From IMG/VR virus record IMGVR_UViG_3300048591_000380, positions 1 through 36,451 of that record: a stretch of 36,451 bases of DNA, one strand, 5' to 3'. Origin of the DNA: a virus. Below are positions 1-8,862 of the stretch, one piece after another. The notes below the pieces were generated by a model that saw nothing but the letters and a program-made list of their open reading frames with translations, was not told where the DNA came from and did no database searches. Every line of letters begins with the position of its first letter. Position 1 is the first letter of the stretch. Both the position numbers and the translations under genes were made by a program.

Positions 1-83
1 AGCGTCTCCAGGCTGCCCCAGCTCACCACATAGGCGCTCAGGTCCACGCCCTTGACCGTCAGCACAGGCGCGGCCACGGTCAA
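1..83 (-). CDS. Tail protein, N-terminal fragment cut by window edge
   Basis: Only the first 27 or so codons are present before the window ends. The readable start gives residues such as APVLTVKGVDLSAYVVSWGS. The start could be TTG at 83, which overlaps the TGA of the adhesin gene, or GTG at 77. The position directly after the tape measure and adhesin genes suggests a distal tail or hub component, but that rests on gene order alone. The frame is open to base 1. Confidence 0.5.
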   Translation of the reverse strand, partial: MTVAAPVLTVKGVDLSAYVVSWGSLET

Positions 84-3000
84 AGCTCCTGCAAGACGAT
101 GGAGCCGATGGGCCGGTCCACGTCTGTGCTGGTGTAGCCGCCGCCGATCTCGTCATTGATGAGCTGGTTGGACTTCACCACCGCGCAGGTGATGAACTCG
201 CAAGCATCGGTGAACGCAACTTGAACCTCGCCCTCGTTGGCGTAGAACTCCTTCAGGGCAATTCGTTGTTCAAGAGGCATAGGGTTTGCCTCGCCCCACT
301 CCAGCGTCCAGCGGCGCTTGATGGCCTTGGCCGTGGAATACATGGAGCCCGAAGGCTTGAAACCCTCGGCCACGTCGACGGCCACGTCTTCTTCAGGGAT
401 GCTGTCCGGGTTGGTCCAATCGGAATAGGCGGCAAAATCCAGCTCAATGAAGTCGCGGAACAAGGAGCCGTATTCGGCTTCGTAGGCCCCCATGTCACCG
501 CCGTCTGAGGCCGTCCCCTTGGCGGGTGACTGGAAAGCGTATCCGTCTTCCAGCGTCATGATGCGCAGGTCGCCCGTGTATGGGGAGCGATACAGCGGGT
601 CCAGCCTTGTGGACGTGGCATTCACCACGACATCATCCCCCACGCTTCCCACGGCGCTGTAGGCCACGGCCTCGTTGACCTGAGCATCGACGCCGTTGTT
701 GGCATGAACTTCGTTGCTCATGCTGCCCACGGCCCCGGATGCATCGTAGTGGCCGTATTCACAGCCCCACGTGGAGTTGTTCGCGGCCTGAAGGTCCGGC
801 GCTCCGTAGACGAAGCCTGCGCCCGCACAGCCGTGGGCAATGGACCTGCTCACGCTGGACGATACCCCGCCGATGCGGAAGGCCGGCCCGTTGGTGCCGT
901 CACCGTCGCATGCTTCAATCGTCATGCCGTCGCGGCCCAAGATGCCCGCCACGCCCAGGCCAGCCAGCGTCAGGAACTCGGCTCGCGTCGCCACGCCGCT
1001 GACGTTCTCCAGCCCGGCGCCCATGTTGATGGGCCCGCTGAACGTCAGACCGTTGAAGACCGCGTCTGCGACTTGGTTGCAGGCCCAGGCCCAATTGATG
1101 CCTTGGTCTGTGATGCCGGAAGTGTCGCCGTTGAACAGGCAGGGCGATAACGCCGACAACGCCGCGTTGACGCTCCCGCTTGCGGCAGCAAGGAAATTAG
1201 GGCCGGTTGTGCTCATGGCCGACCCGGTCAACGAAGTAACCGCTGTTCCGGTCGAAAAACTGGCGGTCTGTGCGGATGATGCGAAAAGGATGTTCGATGC
1301 CAGGCCCGTGAATTGATAGCCTGCGTCCTGGTCGAAGCTCCAGAACCCATAGGTCTCGGCATCGGGTGCGGAAAAGTTTTTGACCTTGCTGATCGTGCCC
1401 GTGACCGTGCCACCCGTGCTTACCGAAACGCGCGTGAACGCTCCGTAGGTTGCCCCGCTTGACGCGCAATTCGTAATTGCCATCCACGGATTCGCAGCGG
1501 GGGAGCCAATAGGGTTGTAGCTCAAACAAATCGTATCAAAGGCCGTAACGCTGGAAACGGTGGCCTCGACATAGCAGGACGCGAAACTGGAAAAGTTGCG
1601 TAGGAAATTACGGTCCGTTCCGCCTACCGTCGTGATGTCCTCGTTCAGAACCGCTGTTCCGGTTGCCTGATACAGGAAACCGAGGCCGGCCGCGTTGCAG
1701 ACGGCCTTGCATCCGTAGACGTTGTAGACCTTGTTGTCTGAGGATGCCCCGGTATATCCGCCCCCCATCCAGAACGCCTTCTGGCTCCCTCCGTTTGTCT
1801 CAGCCAAGCAGTAGAGCATGTAGGTGGTTTTTTCAGCCGTGTCGTTGGCCGTGGCGAGGCATCCACGGAAAGCGTAGCCTGCCGCCCCGGTCGCTGTGCG
1901 GACGGTGCAACGCTCGACCCATGATCTGCCGCCATTCATGTTGATGACGGCATCGTTTCCGAAGTAGCAATTACGGACCGTTGCTGTTCCTGTGCCTGTG
2001 AAAGAAACGCCGCCGCCTGTCCCGCTGATATACCCGCTCAGCGAGCAATTTTCCAAACGGTAGACTTGGTCAGCTCCAGCCAACGTCAGATAGACGTTCT
2101 CAAAAGTGCAATCCTGCCACCAGAGTTCGCCAGAAGGGCTTGACAGAGCCCCGGGCGCATAGGTGCGACTGGCTCCAGATGCTTCTCGATTCCCGCTGAT
2201 GATGAGGCCCAAGAAATAGAACGGGCCCGTGATGAACGTCCCGGAGCCACTTTGCCGGATTGTTGGCGTCTCCCCTTCCGCCGCCCCGATTACAACTTCA
2301 CCGCCAGAACCATCAATGTTCTCGGTGTAGACGCCGCTATCCAATATTTGGACTTGCGCGCCTCCCCCGCCAATGGTGGCTGTGATTGCCGCCTGAACCG
2401 TAAGATAAGGGAGTGTTGAGTCACCCAGGGTTCCGGTGCTGTCGTTGCCTGTTTTGGATAGAAAAGCCGCGGTGGCGGCTGTTCCAAAGGTCAACTCCCG
2501 GCCAGGACGTGCGCCAAAAGTCCCGGGCTTTGCCCCAATTCGTGGAGACATGACAGGCGCGCATCCGTCGTTGGCGTAGATCGAAAATCCGGCGGAGTTT
2601 AGGTTCAGCGCATCTTCGTATGTTTCGCTGTCCAGGATGCAGAGATATTTAAAATCGACGTTGCCTTCAATAAATGGAACCGTCTGAAAAGCGTAGAGGC
2701 CCGCCCCGGATACGTCCTTATCGCGCCATGTGAACGGTAGAGCGGATGCACTAGACGCCACCGCACTTGTGTACAAAAAGGCGTTGCAGACAAAGCCTTG
2801 CAGAGATCGACCTGCATTTGCGCGGTCACGCCCAATCCTGTTGGACGTATTGGCTCCAAACGTGGCTGATTGAGTGGTGTCGATGACAAGCACAGAGGCT
2901 CGGCCAGCCTGGGCTACCCAAACCCGCTTCGTGTCTCCTGTCGTTGATTTCTCGACCGTAATCACAGACCATTGTTTTTCTTGGATGACGCCAGCCGCGC

Positions 3001-4567
3001 TTGTCGCCGTGGTTCCGTGAATGTTGAAGTTCACCGCGCCCGTGGTGGCGACTGAAACGACGACATCGCCGGTGGCGTTCTGCCAGTCCCAAATCGTATT
3101 GATGGCCGCCAAGGATTCTATCCACACGGCAAATTGTAACGTGAGCTCGTTTGACGATTGCCACGCCGACCCAAAAGTTGATGGGATGCTCAGGTAGTCA
3201 TTGTCGCTGAAAGGTCCGGCCATATAGTTGCTTTGGAACGGCTTGGCCCAGCCTTCCCATTGAAGAGGGACAAAGCCTGTTTCGGTCAGAGCCGCTCCGG
3301 CCGTTTGGCTTTCAAGCGTCGGAGTAGTCCGCAGGCAACCCGCGAGGCTCTTCTTGGGGAGCGCATACGTTCCATCCCCTTGGTCGTTATACAAGCCGGT
3401 AGCGTTGCTGACAAAGACGGTGTTGTCGTCGCGGAACAGAGGGAACGGAACGGACCCGGCCCCGCCCTGCGTCACCGTGGTCGCGCCGATCCCGTTGAAG
3501 TCCGCGAAGGACCCGCCCACAAAGGCCGTGGACTTGTAAAACAGGATGCTGTTGCAGGCCGCATCAAAGCCAGGCGTCCAGGGTAGGGCCGTTCCGTCCA
3601 TGCCCACAGCCGCGGCGCCGCCGCTGAAATCGCCCGCGTAGAAGACACGGTCCTTCACGGTGTCCAGGCTGATTCCGCGCACGTCATCGGCAGGCGAGGG
3701 GTCAAAGGACGTGGCCGCTGCCGCCTGGTTGATGCACGCCAGGAAGGCCCGAGCCGAACCGCCGATGTTGGCAAAGGCGCCGCCCACGTAGACCAAGGGA
3801 TAGTCCACGGCGATGGAATACACCGTGCCGTCAGAATCCGGATCCCAACTCTCCAGGGCCCCGGTGTCGCCGTCCAGTTTGGCGATGTTGTTCCTGGCGG
3901 TCCCGTTCACCGATGTGAAAGTCCCGCCCATGTAGAGCATGTTCTCTGACAAATTGTATGCGAGTGCGTTGACGTTACTGAAAACGCCGAAGCCGCCCGC
4001 GTCCCACGCCGAAGCAAACCCGGTGGAGCTTGAAACCTCGGCCACCTTGTCGCGGCTCTCGCCCCCTGCCACAGTGAACCCGCCCGCCAGGTAGACCGCG
4101 TTGCCGCCCGTCTTGACCGCGACAGCCGTCCCCAGCGCATTTGCCGTGACAAGCCAGTCCTGCACCAAGTTCCCGTGGGCGTCGAGCTTGATGAAATAGC
4201 TCATTCCGCTGATGGACCCAACGTCCACAAAGGAGCCGGCGGCGTAAAGGCTCGTCCCATCCGTAGCCAAGCCAGCTACCTCGGCGCTCAGACTCAGGTT
4301 GAAGGACGTGTCCACCACGCCATCTTCCAGGTTCATGCGGAACAGATAGGGGATGGCCGCACCGCCTACGGTGGTGAACGCCCCGCCCACGTAAAGCCAC
4401 TTCTTGACCCGCACAAAGGCCTTGGCGGCCCCATTCAGGCTGGGAAGCTGCGGATACCAGCCCCTCCGATACGCTGACGCCTGAGCGCCGACGCCCTGCG
4501 GCTGCCATGTGCCCGGGTAGCTGTCTTCGAAGTTGTAGCGCAGTTTCAGCTTTGCGTGGGGAGCCAT
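80..4567 (-). CDS. Composite tail adhesin: propeller, LamG-like and beta-helix domains
   Basis: A protein of 1,495 residues, probably displayed at the tail tip for host recognition (inferred). Residues about 30-400 hold recurring VGGAF(T/A)xVGG motifs spaced 40-55 residues apart, as in delta-60/kelch-like beta-propellers. Residues about 450-620 look like a LamG/concanavalin-type domain (ELTLQFAVWI, KQWSVITVEK). Residues about 690-1380 look like a right-handed parallel beta-helix, opening with GNDSTGTLGDSTLPYLTVQA as in pectin-lyase-fold proteins. The last ~110 residues are a separate domain (KRRWTLEWGE) that could dock on the tail. The ATG at 4567 has AGAGG upstream and starts 2 bases after the tape-measure stop; an ATG-frame extension to 4618 exists but lacks that ribosome site. 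No catalytic residues were identified, so a depolymerase role is unproven. Confidence 0.8.
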   Translation of the reverse strand: MAPHAKLKLRYNFEDSYPGTWQPQGVGAQASAYRRGWYPQLPSLNGAAKAFVRVKKWLYVGGAFTTVGGAAIPYLFRMNLEDGVVDTSFNLSLSAEVAGLATDGTSLYAAGSFVDVGSISGMSYFIKLDAHGNLVQDWLVTANALGTAVAVKTGGNAVYLAGGFTVAGGESRDKVAEVSSSTGFASAWDAGGFGVFSNVNALAYNLSENMLYMGGTFTSVNGTARNNIAKLDGDTGALESWDPDSDGTVYSIAVDYPLVYVGGAFANIGGSARAFLACINQAAAATSFDPSPADDVRGISLDTVKDRVFYAGDFSGGAAAVGMDGTALPWTPGFDAACNSILFYKSTAFVGGSFADFNGIGATTVTQGGAGSVPFPLFRDDNTVFVSNATGLYNDQGDGTYALPKKSLAGCLRTTPTLESQTAGAALTETGFVPLQWEGWAKPFQSNYMAGPFSDNDYLSIPSTFGSAWQSSNELTLQFAVWIESLAAINTIWDWQNATGDVVVSVATTGAVNFNIHGTTATSAAGVIQEKQWSVITVEKSTTGDTKRVWVAQAGRASVLVIDTTQSATFGANTSNRIGRDRANAGRSLQGFVCNAFLYTSAVASSASALPFTWRDKDVSGAGLYAFQTVPFIEGNVDFKYLCILDSETYEDALNLNSAGFSIYANDGCAPVMSPRIGAKPGTFGARPGRELTFGTAATAAFLSKTGNDSTGTLGDSTLPYLTVQAAITATIGGGGAQVQILDSGVYTENIDGSGGEVVIGAAEGETPTIRQSGSGTFITGPFYFLGLIISGNREASGASRTYAPGALSSPSGELWWQDCTFENVYLTLAGADQVYRLENCSLSGYISGTGGGVSFTGTGTATVRNCYFGNDAVINMNGGRSWVERCTVRTATGAAGYAFRGCLATANDTAEKTTYMLYCLAETNGGSQKAFWMGGGYTGASSDNKVYNVYGCKAVCNAAGLGFLYQATGTAVLNEDITTVGGTDRNFLRNFSSFASCYVEATVSSVTAFDTICLSYNPIGSPAANPWMAITNCASSGATYGAFTRVSVSTGGTVTGTISKVKNFSAPDAETYGFWSFDQDAGYQFTGLASNILFASSAQTASFSTGTAVTSLTGSAMSTTGPNFLAAASGSVNAALSALSPCLFNGDTSGITDQGINWAWACNQVADAVFNGLTFSGPINMGAGLENVSGVATRAEFLTLAGLGVAGILGRDGMTIEACDGDGTNGPAFRIGGVSSSVSRSIAHGCAGAGFVYGAPDLQAANNSTWGCEYGHYDASGAVGSMSNEVHANNGVDAQVNEAVAYSAVGSVGDDVVVNATSTRLDPLYRSPYTGDLRIMTLEDGYAFQSPAKGTASDGGDMGAYEAEYGSLFRDFIELDFAAYSDWTNPDSIPEEDVAVDVAEGFKPSGSMYSTAKAIKRRWTLEWGEANPMPLEQRIALKEFYANEGEVQVAFTDACEFITCAVVKSNQLINDEIGGGYTSTDVDRPIGSIVLQEL

Positions 4568-4568
4568 C

Positions 4569-6320
4569 TTAACCGCCTCTCTTGGAACGCGCACCTTTGC
4601 GCCGATTCGCGCCGTCAATGACGCTCAAAACTTCACGGGCCGCCCGGCCCAGCATTCCGGCAGCATCCCGGGCATCCTTGACGCCGTTGAAGACCATGCC
4701 GCCAAGGTTGATGGAGCCGCCGCCATCCCCGCCGCCTGCTGCCTTGCGGACCTGGGCCATAGCGCGGGGGTCGTCCAAGGGGGCGACAATCTCGTTCTTC
4801 CTAAGCAGGGTCGGAATGGTGTCAAATTGGTCGTTGCCGCCCACCGTCACGCCGCCTTGATTCAGTCCAGCCGCCACAGCCTTGATACCGCCGCCAGCCG
4901 CCGCCAGGGACGCCCCGGCACCAAACAGCCCGGGAGCCGCAGGCGCATTGACAACTGAAATCAGCGCCGCAATGGCCTTGGCCGTGTAGGCCGCACCCTC
5001 TTGAATCAGCCCGTCACCAAGCGCCGAGACCGTGGACTTTAGGAATGCCCGCCCAAGTTGCTCCAGCGCCTGACTGCCCTGCATCGTGCCCTCTTTCAGG
5101 GCCGTGAAATAAGTCTGCATTTCGTTGGCCTGGACGTTCGCCATAGTGGAGCCGATGGCCTCAAACTTGGCCTCTTGCTCTTCCAATAGACGGTTGGCCT
5201 CGTCTAAGTTGCGCTGGTGTTGGTCGGCCTTTTCGTTCTCGGCCTTGGTGGCCCGTTCAATCATGGCATCGACCTGGGCCATGCCGTCGGCGATTTCGTC
5301 ACGGATGCGCTTTTCTTCGTCCAACGCTTTCAACTTGCGTTGTAGCTCCAGCCGAGCTTTCTTGTTCTCTTCGGTCTCGTTGCTGGCCGCGCTTAGGATT
5401 TCATCGCGCTTTGCTTTTTCCGCAGACAATGAAGCCAGGATTTTTTCTCGTTCGGTCAAAAGACGCTGACGCACTCCCTCGGACTTTGCAAATTGAAGGT
5501 CCGAATCAACTCTGGACAGCATTTTTTCATAGGCTTCTACCAGCCCTTCGGACTGTGCTAGTCCGTCGCCAAGTAGGCCGCTTAAATCCCTGGCAATTCC
5601 TTTGAAAAATCTGCTAAACCCGCTTGCGGCTGGGCCGAGTTTTTCCCCTATCGTCTCGCCGAGATTGCCCCAGGCATCATCAAGGCTCTTGGCCTCTTGC
5701 GCCGCCTTATCGGTAGCCTTGGCGGCCCCGCTGAACTTGGTCTCAATCTCCGTCAGCGTTTCGGCCAGCCCTTTGCCTTCTTTCTGGCTCAGGCCGAACT
5801 GCTTGTTGAGCTGCAACATGGCGCGCTCGTCACCGCTAAAAGCGCGCCCGAGCATGTCCGCAACAACGTTCAAATCCTTGCCTGTGGCCGTGGCAACGTC
5901 AGCCGCGATGTTGTTGAGCACCATCGCCTGGGTGAGGTCCTTGGTGAAGATGATAAGGCTGTTGGTCGAATCGACAGCCTGCTCCCCCGTGAACTTCGTC
6001 AAGGCCTCAAGCGACTTTCCGTAATTGTCAATTTTGCCGCGCAGGTCAACGGTGGTATCGCCAAAGCGGCGGGCATTGTTCTCCAATACCGTGATGCCTG
6101 CGCTGGCGATCAGAAAATCCTGGCGGCCCTTCTTCGCAAATTGAAAAAGCGCCGAGCCTGCCTTGGTCAGAATTGACCCAAGCCCAAAGCCCAGCGCTGT
6201 CTCAGCTACCTTGCGAAAATCAAGCGTGCTCTTCTTGGCCCCGTCAAGGCCAGACTTTAGGCCCGAGGCATCGGCAACAATTGGAACCGCGATTTCGCCT
6301 ACATTGACCGGCTCAGTCAT
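4569..6320 (-). CDS. Tail tape measure protein
   Basis: Sets tail length and is threaded through the tail tube before DNA ejection (family knowledge). The 583 residues begin with a short IAVPIVADASGLKSGLDGAKK segment typical of tape measure N-termini. Small-residue helical stretches follow, then a charged coiled-coil block at about 260-400 and a Gly/Ala-rich hydrophobic segment near 440-490. The C-terminus is basic (RRKGARSKRG). It follows directly after the G/GT chaperone genes, overlapping them by 8 bases, which is the conserved position. At roughly 0.15 nm per residue, 583 residues predict a tail near 90 nm; this figure is inference. The ATG has AGAGGG five bases upstream. Confidence 0.85.
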   Translation of the reverse strand: MTEPVNVGEIAVPIVADASGLKSGLDGAKKSTLDFRKVAETALGFGLGSILTKAGSALFQFAKKGRQDFLIASAGITVLENNARRFGDTTVDLRGKIDNYGKSLEALTKFTGEQAVDSTNSLIIFTKDLTQAMVLNNIAADVATATGKDLNVVADMLGRAFSGDERAMLQLNKQFGLSQKEGKGLAETLTEIETKFSGAAKATDKAAQEAKSLDDAWGNLGETIGEKLGPAASGFSRFFKGIARDLSGLLGDGLAQSEGLVEAYEKMLSRVDSDLQFAKSEGVRQRLLTEREKILASLSAEKAKRDEILSAASNETEENKKARLELQRKLKALDEEKRIRDEIADGMAQVDAMIERATKAENEKADQHQRNLDEANRLLEEQEAKFEAIGSTMANVQANEMQTYFTALKEGTMQGSQALEQLGRAFLKSTVSALGDGLIQEGAAYTAKAIAALISVVNAPAAPGLFGAGASLAAAGGGIKAVAAGLNQGGVTVGGNDQFDTIPTLLRKNEIVAPLDDPRAMAQVRKAAGGGDGGGSINLGGMVFNGVKDARDAAGMLGRAAREVLSVIDGANRRKGARSKRGG

Positions 6321-6750
6321 TGACGCCCTCTTGGATGCCGTATTTCACGATGGACCGCAGATATTTGGCCTTCTGCATCGCCTTTTCGGAAGCTGCTTTG
6401 TTCCCGAATGCCAGCGCTGTTTTGGCCGTGTTCTCCATCTGCCGAGCTTCAATGATGCGCGGGTCCAGGTCCTCTTCGTCTTTCGGTGGCTCGGATGCCT
6501 CGCCTAGGGCCTTCAGCCAGGCCACAAAATCCTTGTTCCAGCCCTGCACCGCCCGCGCCATAAGCAAGGCGTCGTGCCGCTTCCCAGCCTTGTCTCGCCG
6601 GGCCAAAAGAAGAAGGGGCCGGACTTCGTGCCAGACGCAGGCGTTCACGTCAGCCGGGGTCCAGCCCCAGGCAGAAGCGAACTCTGCCTGCATCTCCGTT
6701 TCGGTTATCTGTTTTCCTACTGGACGATGGGAGCCAGTAGGGCGTCCACT
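6313..6750 (-). CDS. Tail assembly chaperone T part, made as G-T by -1 frameshift
   Basis: This frame is open from 6750 to the TGA at 6313 and continues the upstream chaperone after a -1 slip on seven A residues (6756-6750). The fused G-T product would be about 263 residues. A free-standing ATG exists at 6693 (126 residues, MQAEFASAWGW), but its GGAG sits directly against the ATG, too close to work well. That fits expression by frameshifting rather than by a separate start. In lambda and many other long-tailed phages, G and GT coat the tape measure during tail assembly. The sequence has the expected helical, charged character and ends 8 bases inside the tape measure gene. Confidence 0.8.
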   Translation of the reverse strand, partial: SGRPTGSHRPVGKQITETEMQAEFASAWGWTPADVNACVWHEVRPLLLLARRDKAGKRHDALLMARAVQGWNKDFVAWLKALGEASEPPKDEEDLDPRIIEARQMENTAKTALAFGNKAASEKAMQKAKYLRSIVKYGIQEGVND

Positions 6751-7103
6751 TTTTTTGCGGCTTCTGCCTCGCCCGGGTCTGCGTTCGCCGCCAAGAACTC
6801 GGCCACCCAGCCCAAGAGCTCGCTGGGTTTTCCGTCGAAGGCATCCAGATCAGCAGACGAGACGCCCGCCGCCAGAATCACGGCTTCGTGAACCGCCTCC
6901 AGTTTCGTGGCGCCCGTAGCCAGAATGGCGCCGTATTCCTCGACCGCAGCTTCGATGCCTTCCGGGCTTGCGGCCAGCTCTTGCAGGCGCTTTCGGTTGG
7001 CCTCGTCGCGGGCAAAGACCATTGACAAACCGCGTTTCAGGTCCTTCCGCTGGCCCCAGGTCAGTCGATGCCGGGGCAGGTCTTGCAGGCTCAGCGCTCC
7101 CAT
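6717..7103 (-). CDS. Tail assembly chaperone G
   Basis: A protein of 128 residues, alpha-helical and acidic (VDALLAPIVQ at the end), lying between the tail tube and the tape measure, where gpG-type chaperones are found. Start: ATG at 7103 overlaps the tail tube stop as TGATG; a GTG sits one codon upstream. There is little ribosome site of its own, so translation is probably coupled to the tail tube gene. The codons GCA AAA AAA GTG, 11 codons before its TAG, form the slip site for the G-T fusion. In this family most ribosomes stop here, giving an excess of G over GT. Confidence 0.8.
   Translation of the reverse strand: MGALSLQDLPRHRLTWGQRKDLKRGLSMVFARDEANRKRLQELAASPEGIEAAVEEYGAILATGATKLEAVHEAVILAAGVSSADLDAFDGKPSELLGWVAEFLAANADPGEAEAAKKVDALLAPIVQ
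6750..6756 (-). promoter_or_regulatory. Programmed -1 ribosomal frameshift site (A7)
   Basis: On the minus strand, seven consecutive A residues read A AAA AAA in the G frame, fitting the X XXY YYZ slippery rule. After a -1 slip, reading continues AGT GGA CGC and stays open into the T frame to 6313. Position, phase and gene order all match known G/GT frameshifts. No strong pseudoknot was recognised by eye downstream. Confidence 0.8.
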
Positions 7104-7957
7104 CACGCGGTCGTGAAGCTGCTCTTAGCGCCCGCGAAGGCAACGCCAGAGACGTTCTTAACCGCCGTGGTGATGATGAGCTCGTAGAGCGTGGAAGCGC
7201 TCAGGTTGGCCGAAGGCGTGAACGTGATCTTGGAGGTGGCGACGTCGTAGCTGACCACGCCGGCCACGGGCGTCTGCGGGCCGCTGGAGTCGGCGCCCAG
7301 CATCAGCAGCACCGAGCCGTTGTTGATGGTGCCAGGGTCCAAGGCCTCGTTGAAGGTCGCGTTGACCGTGGCGTCCACCGCCACGCCCGTGGCATCGTCC
7401 AGCGGCAGGTAGGTGCTGACCGTGGGGGCCGAGGTGTCAGCCGCGACGTTCGGGTCGCCGAAGCGGCCGATTTTCTCGCCGCTGTTCTTCGAGCTGTCCA
7501 CCTGGCACTTCAGGGTCACTTCGAGCTTCTGCGTCTCGGCGTTGTAGCTGATGGCCCCGGGGCCGTCAGGGACGCACTTCCACAGGGTCAGGGTGCCGAT
7601 CTCGCCGCTCAGCGCCATCTGGCTTTGCGGGGTCACAGTCACCTCGACGGGCGTGATGGGCGTCCCAGCCAGCTTGCCAAAGCCCAGGGCGCTGTCCGTG
7701 CCGTCCGTGATGACCGAGGTCCCACCGATCAGCTTCTGATAGGTGGTGATGGTGCATTCGTGCTTGGTGAAGGTCAGCGTGCCGCCCACGGCAAGCTCCC
7801 AGGACTTGATGGGGGTGTCGCCGTATTCGGCCACCATCGCCTCGATCTTGGAATAGCTCGGGGTGAAGACGGCGTCCTGCACATAGCCCATATCGACGCC
7901 GCCCACGGTGATATCGCAGGGGCCGAGAACCAGGACGTTTGCGTCTGTCTTTGCCAT
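7103..7957 (-). CDS. Major tail tube protein with C-terminal Ig-like domain
   Basis: A protein of 284 residues. Residues 1-170 look like a tail tube protein (KTDANVLVLGPCDITVGGVD at the start, then a beta-rich body with TLTFTKHECTITTY). Residues about 172-284 resemble a bacterial Ig-like domain of the Big_5 type: APTVSTYLPLDDATGVAVDA, NATFNEALDP and ITFTPSANLSASTLYELII are hallmarks. Ig-like additions decorate the outside of some phage tails and can bind host or environmental sugars (family knowledge). The gene lies between the tail terminator and the chaperones, the standard place for the tube gene. The ATG at 7957 follows a GGAGAC ribosome site. Confidence 0.85.
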   Translation of the reverse strand: MAKTDANVLVLGPCDITVGGVDMGYVQDAVFTPSYSKIEAMVAEYGDTPIKSWELAVGGTLTFTKHECTITTYQKLIGGTSVITDGTDSALGFGKLAGTPITPVEVTVTPQSQMALSGEIGTLTLWKCVPDGPGAISYNAETQKLEVTLKCQVDSSKNSGEKIGRFGDPNVAADTSAPTVSTYLPLDDATGVAVDATVNATFNEALDPGTINNGSVLLMLGADSSGPQTPVAGVVSYDVATSKITFTPSANLSASTLYELIITTAVKNVSGVAFAGAKSSFTTA

Positions 7958-7966
7958 GTCAGTCTC

Positions 7967-8476
7967 CTAGGTGGTCTGTCTGAGTGGGTCGATGTAGAGG
8001 ACCCGGAATTGAAGCAGATACTGGTTCCGTTGCGCGCCGTCCACGCCAGCCCAAGCGTCTGAAATCTCTGTGATGCTGAGCACCCGGCGCCCGGACGGAA
8101 GTTCAAAGTGGGCCTTGTTCCTGCGGTCGCTGTCTCGCAGCAGCTCTTGGACGGCCTTGCTTATTGCCGAGGCCCGTGCCCGCGAACCGCCCGTTGACCG
8201 CTCCGCGGCCCGCACAAGCAGGCTGAAATCTGCGCTCCTGACGGGCACGGCCGGCTCAACTTCGTTGTCGTCGCTGACCGTCACGATGATGGCGTCGTCA
8301 GGGGCGTCGTCGCTGTAGGCAAGCAGCAGGTGGACCGTGTCGTCTTGTTGCTCGTCGCTGGACGTCTCGCCGTCGATGAACAGCGGAACGCTCCCCGCAC
8401 CCAGGCCGTTGGCCACGATCCACAGCAGGAAGTCATACGCCAGGTCATTGGTGGACGGCAAAAGGCTGAGTGTCAT
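7967..8476 (-). CDS. Probable tail terminator protein
   Basis: A protein of 169 residues (MTLSLLPSTNDLAYDFLLWI at the start) with an acidic middle (SDDAPDDAIIVTVSDDNEVE) and a closing beta segment (QYLLQFRVLYIDPLRQ). It overlaps the upstream connector gene by 4 bases and lies immediately before the tail tube gene. That is where gpU-like terminators, which cap the finished tail and join it to the head, are encoded. The assignment rests on position, length and fold-like pattern rather than on a diagnostic motif. Confidence 0.6.
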   Translation of the reverse strand: MTLSLLPSTNDLAYDFLLWIVANGLGAGSVPLFIDGETSSDEQQDDTVHLLLAYSDDAPDDAIIVTVSDDNEVEPAVPVRSADFSLLVRAAERSTGGSRARASAISKAVQELLRDSDRRNKAHFELPSGRRVLSITEISDAWAGVDGAQRNQYLLQFRVLYIDPLRQTT

Positions 8477-8862
8477 ATCGCCGCCCTTTCCAGAGCCGTC
8501 CTGACCGCATCCGCTATCCGCTTTTCATAGCGGTCCTTGCGCTCTTCAAGCGGCCCGCTCAGGTATTTTGGACCGCCGCCCTTGGGGTGGTTGAAGTCCA
8601 TGTTCTCGTGCTGCACCAGGGCGTAGGGCGTGGCCGCGATGACGTTCTTGCTGACCGTGCCCTTGATTTGGTCCACCCTCAGCGCCACCTCGGGGTCGAT
8701 GTTCGCCCGCAGGTTGTCCGTGTCCACCGGAGCCCTGTTCGTGCTGGCCTGGGCCGCAACATCGTAGGCAATTTCGCTGACTGCCAACCCCAGTTCTTGG
8801 ACCGCCGCAGCAAAGAACTTGTCTGCGCCCACCTCGAAAGGCCTACCGGGTTTCCTTGCCAT
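8473..8862 (-). CDS. HK97 gp10-like head-tail joining protein
   Basis: A protein of 129 residues. The pattern IAYDVAAQASTNRAPVDTDNL followed later by TPYALVQHENM is typical of the HK97 gp10 / neck-protein family. In that family an alpha-helix is followed by the APVDTGxLR-like motif and a YAxxVHxG-like motif. Members sit at the head–tail interface. The end overlaps the tail terminator gene by 4 bases and the start overlaps the stopper gene by 20 bases. AGGTG precedes the ATG. Confidence 0.75.
   Translation of the reverse strand: MARKPGRPFEVGADKFFAAAVQELGLAVSEIAYDVAAQASTNRAPVDTDNLRANIDPEVALRVDQIKGTVSKNVIAATPYALVQHENMDFNHPKGGGPKYLSGPLEERKDRYEKRIADAVRTALERAAI

Noticed and set aside
6968-8062. 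364-codon plus-strand open frame opposite the tail tube gene
   Set aside because: Low-complexity Gly/Arg/Val protein that mirrors the codons of the tail tube and chaperone genes.
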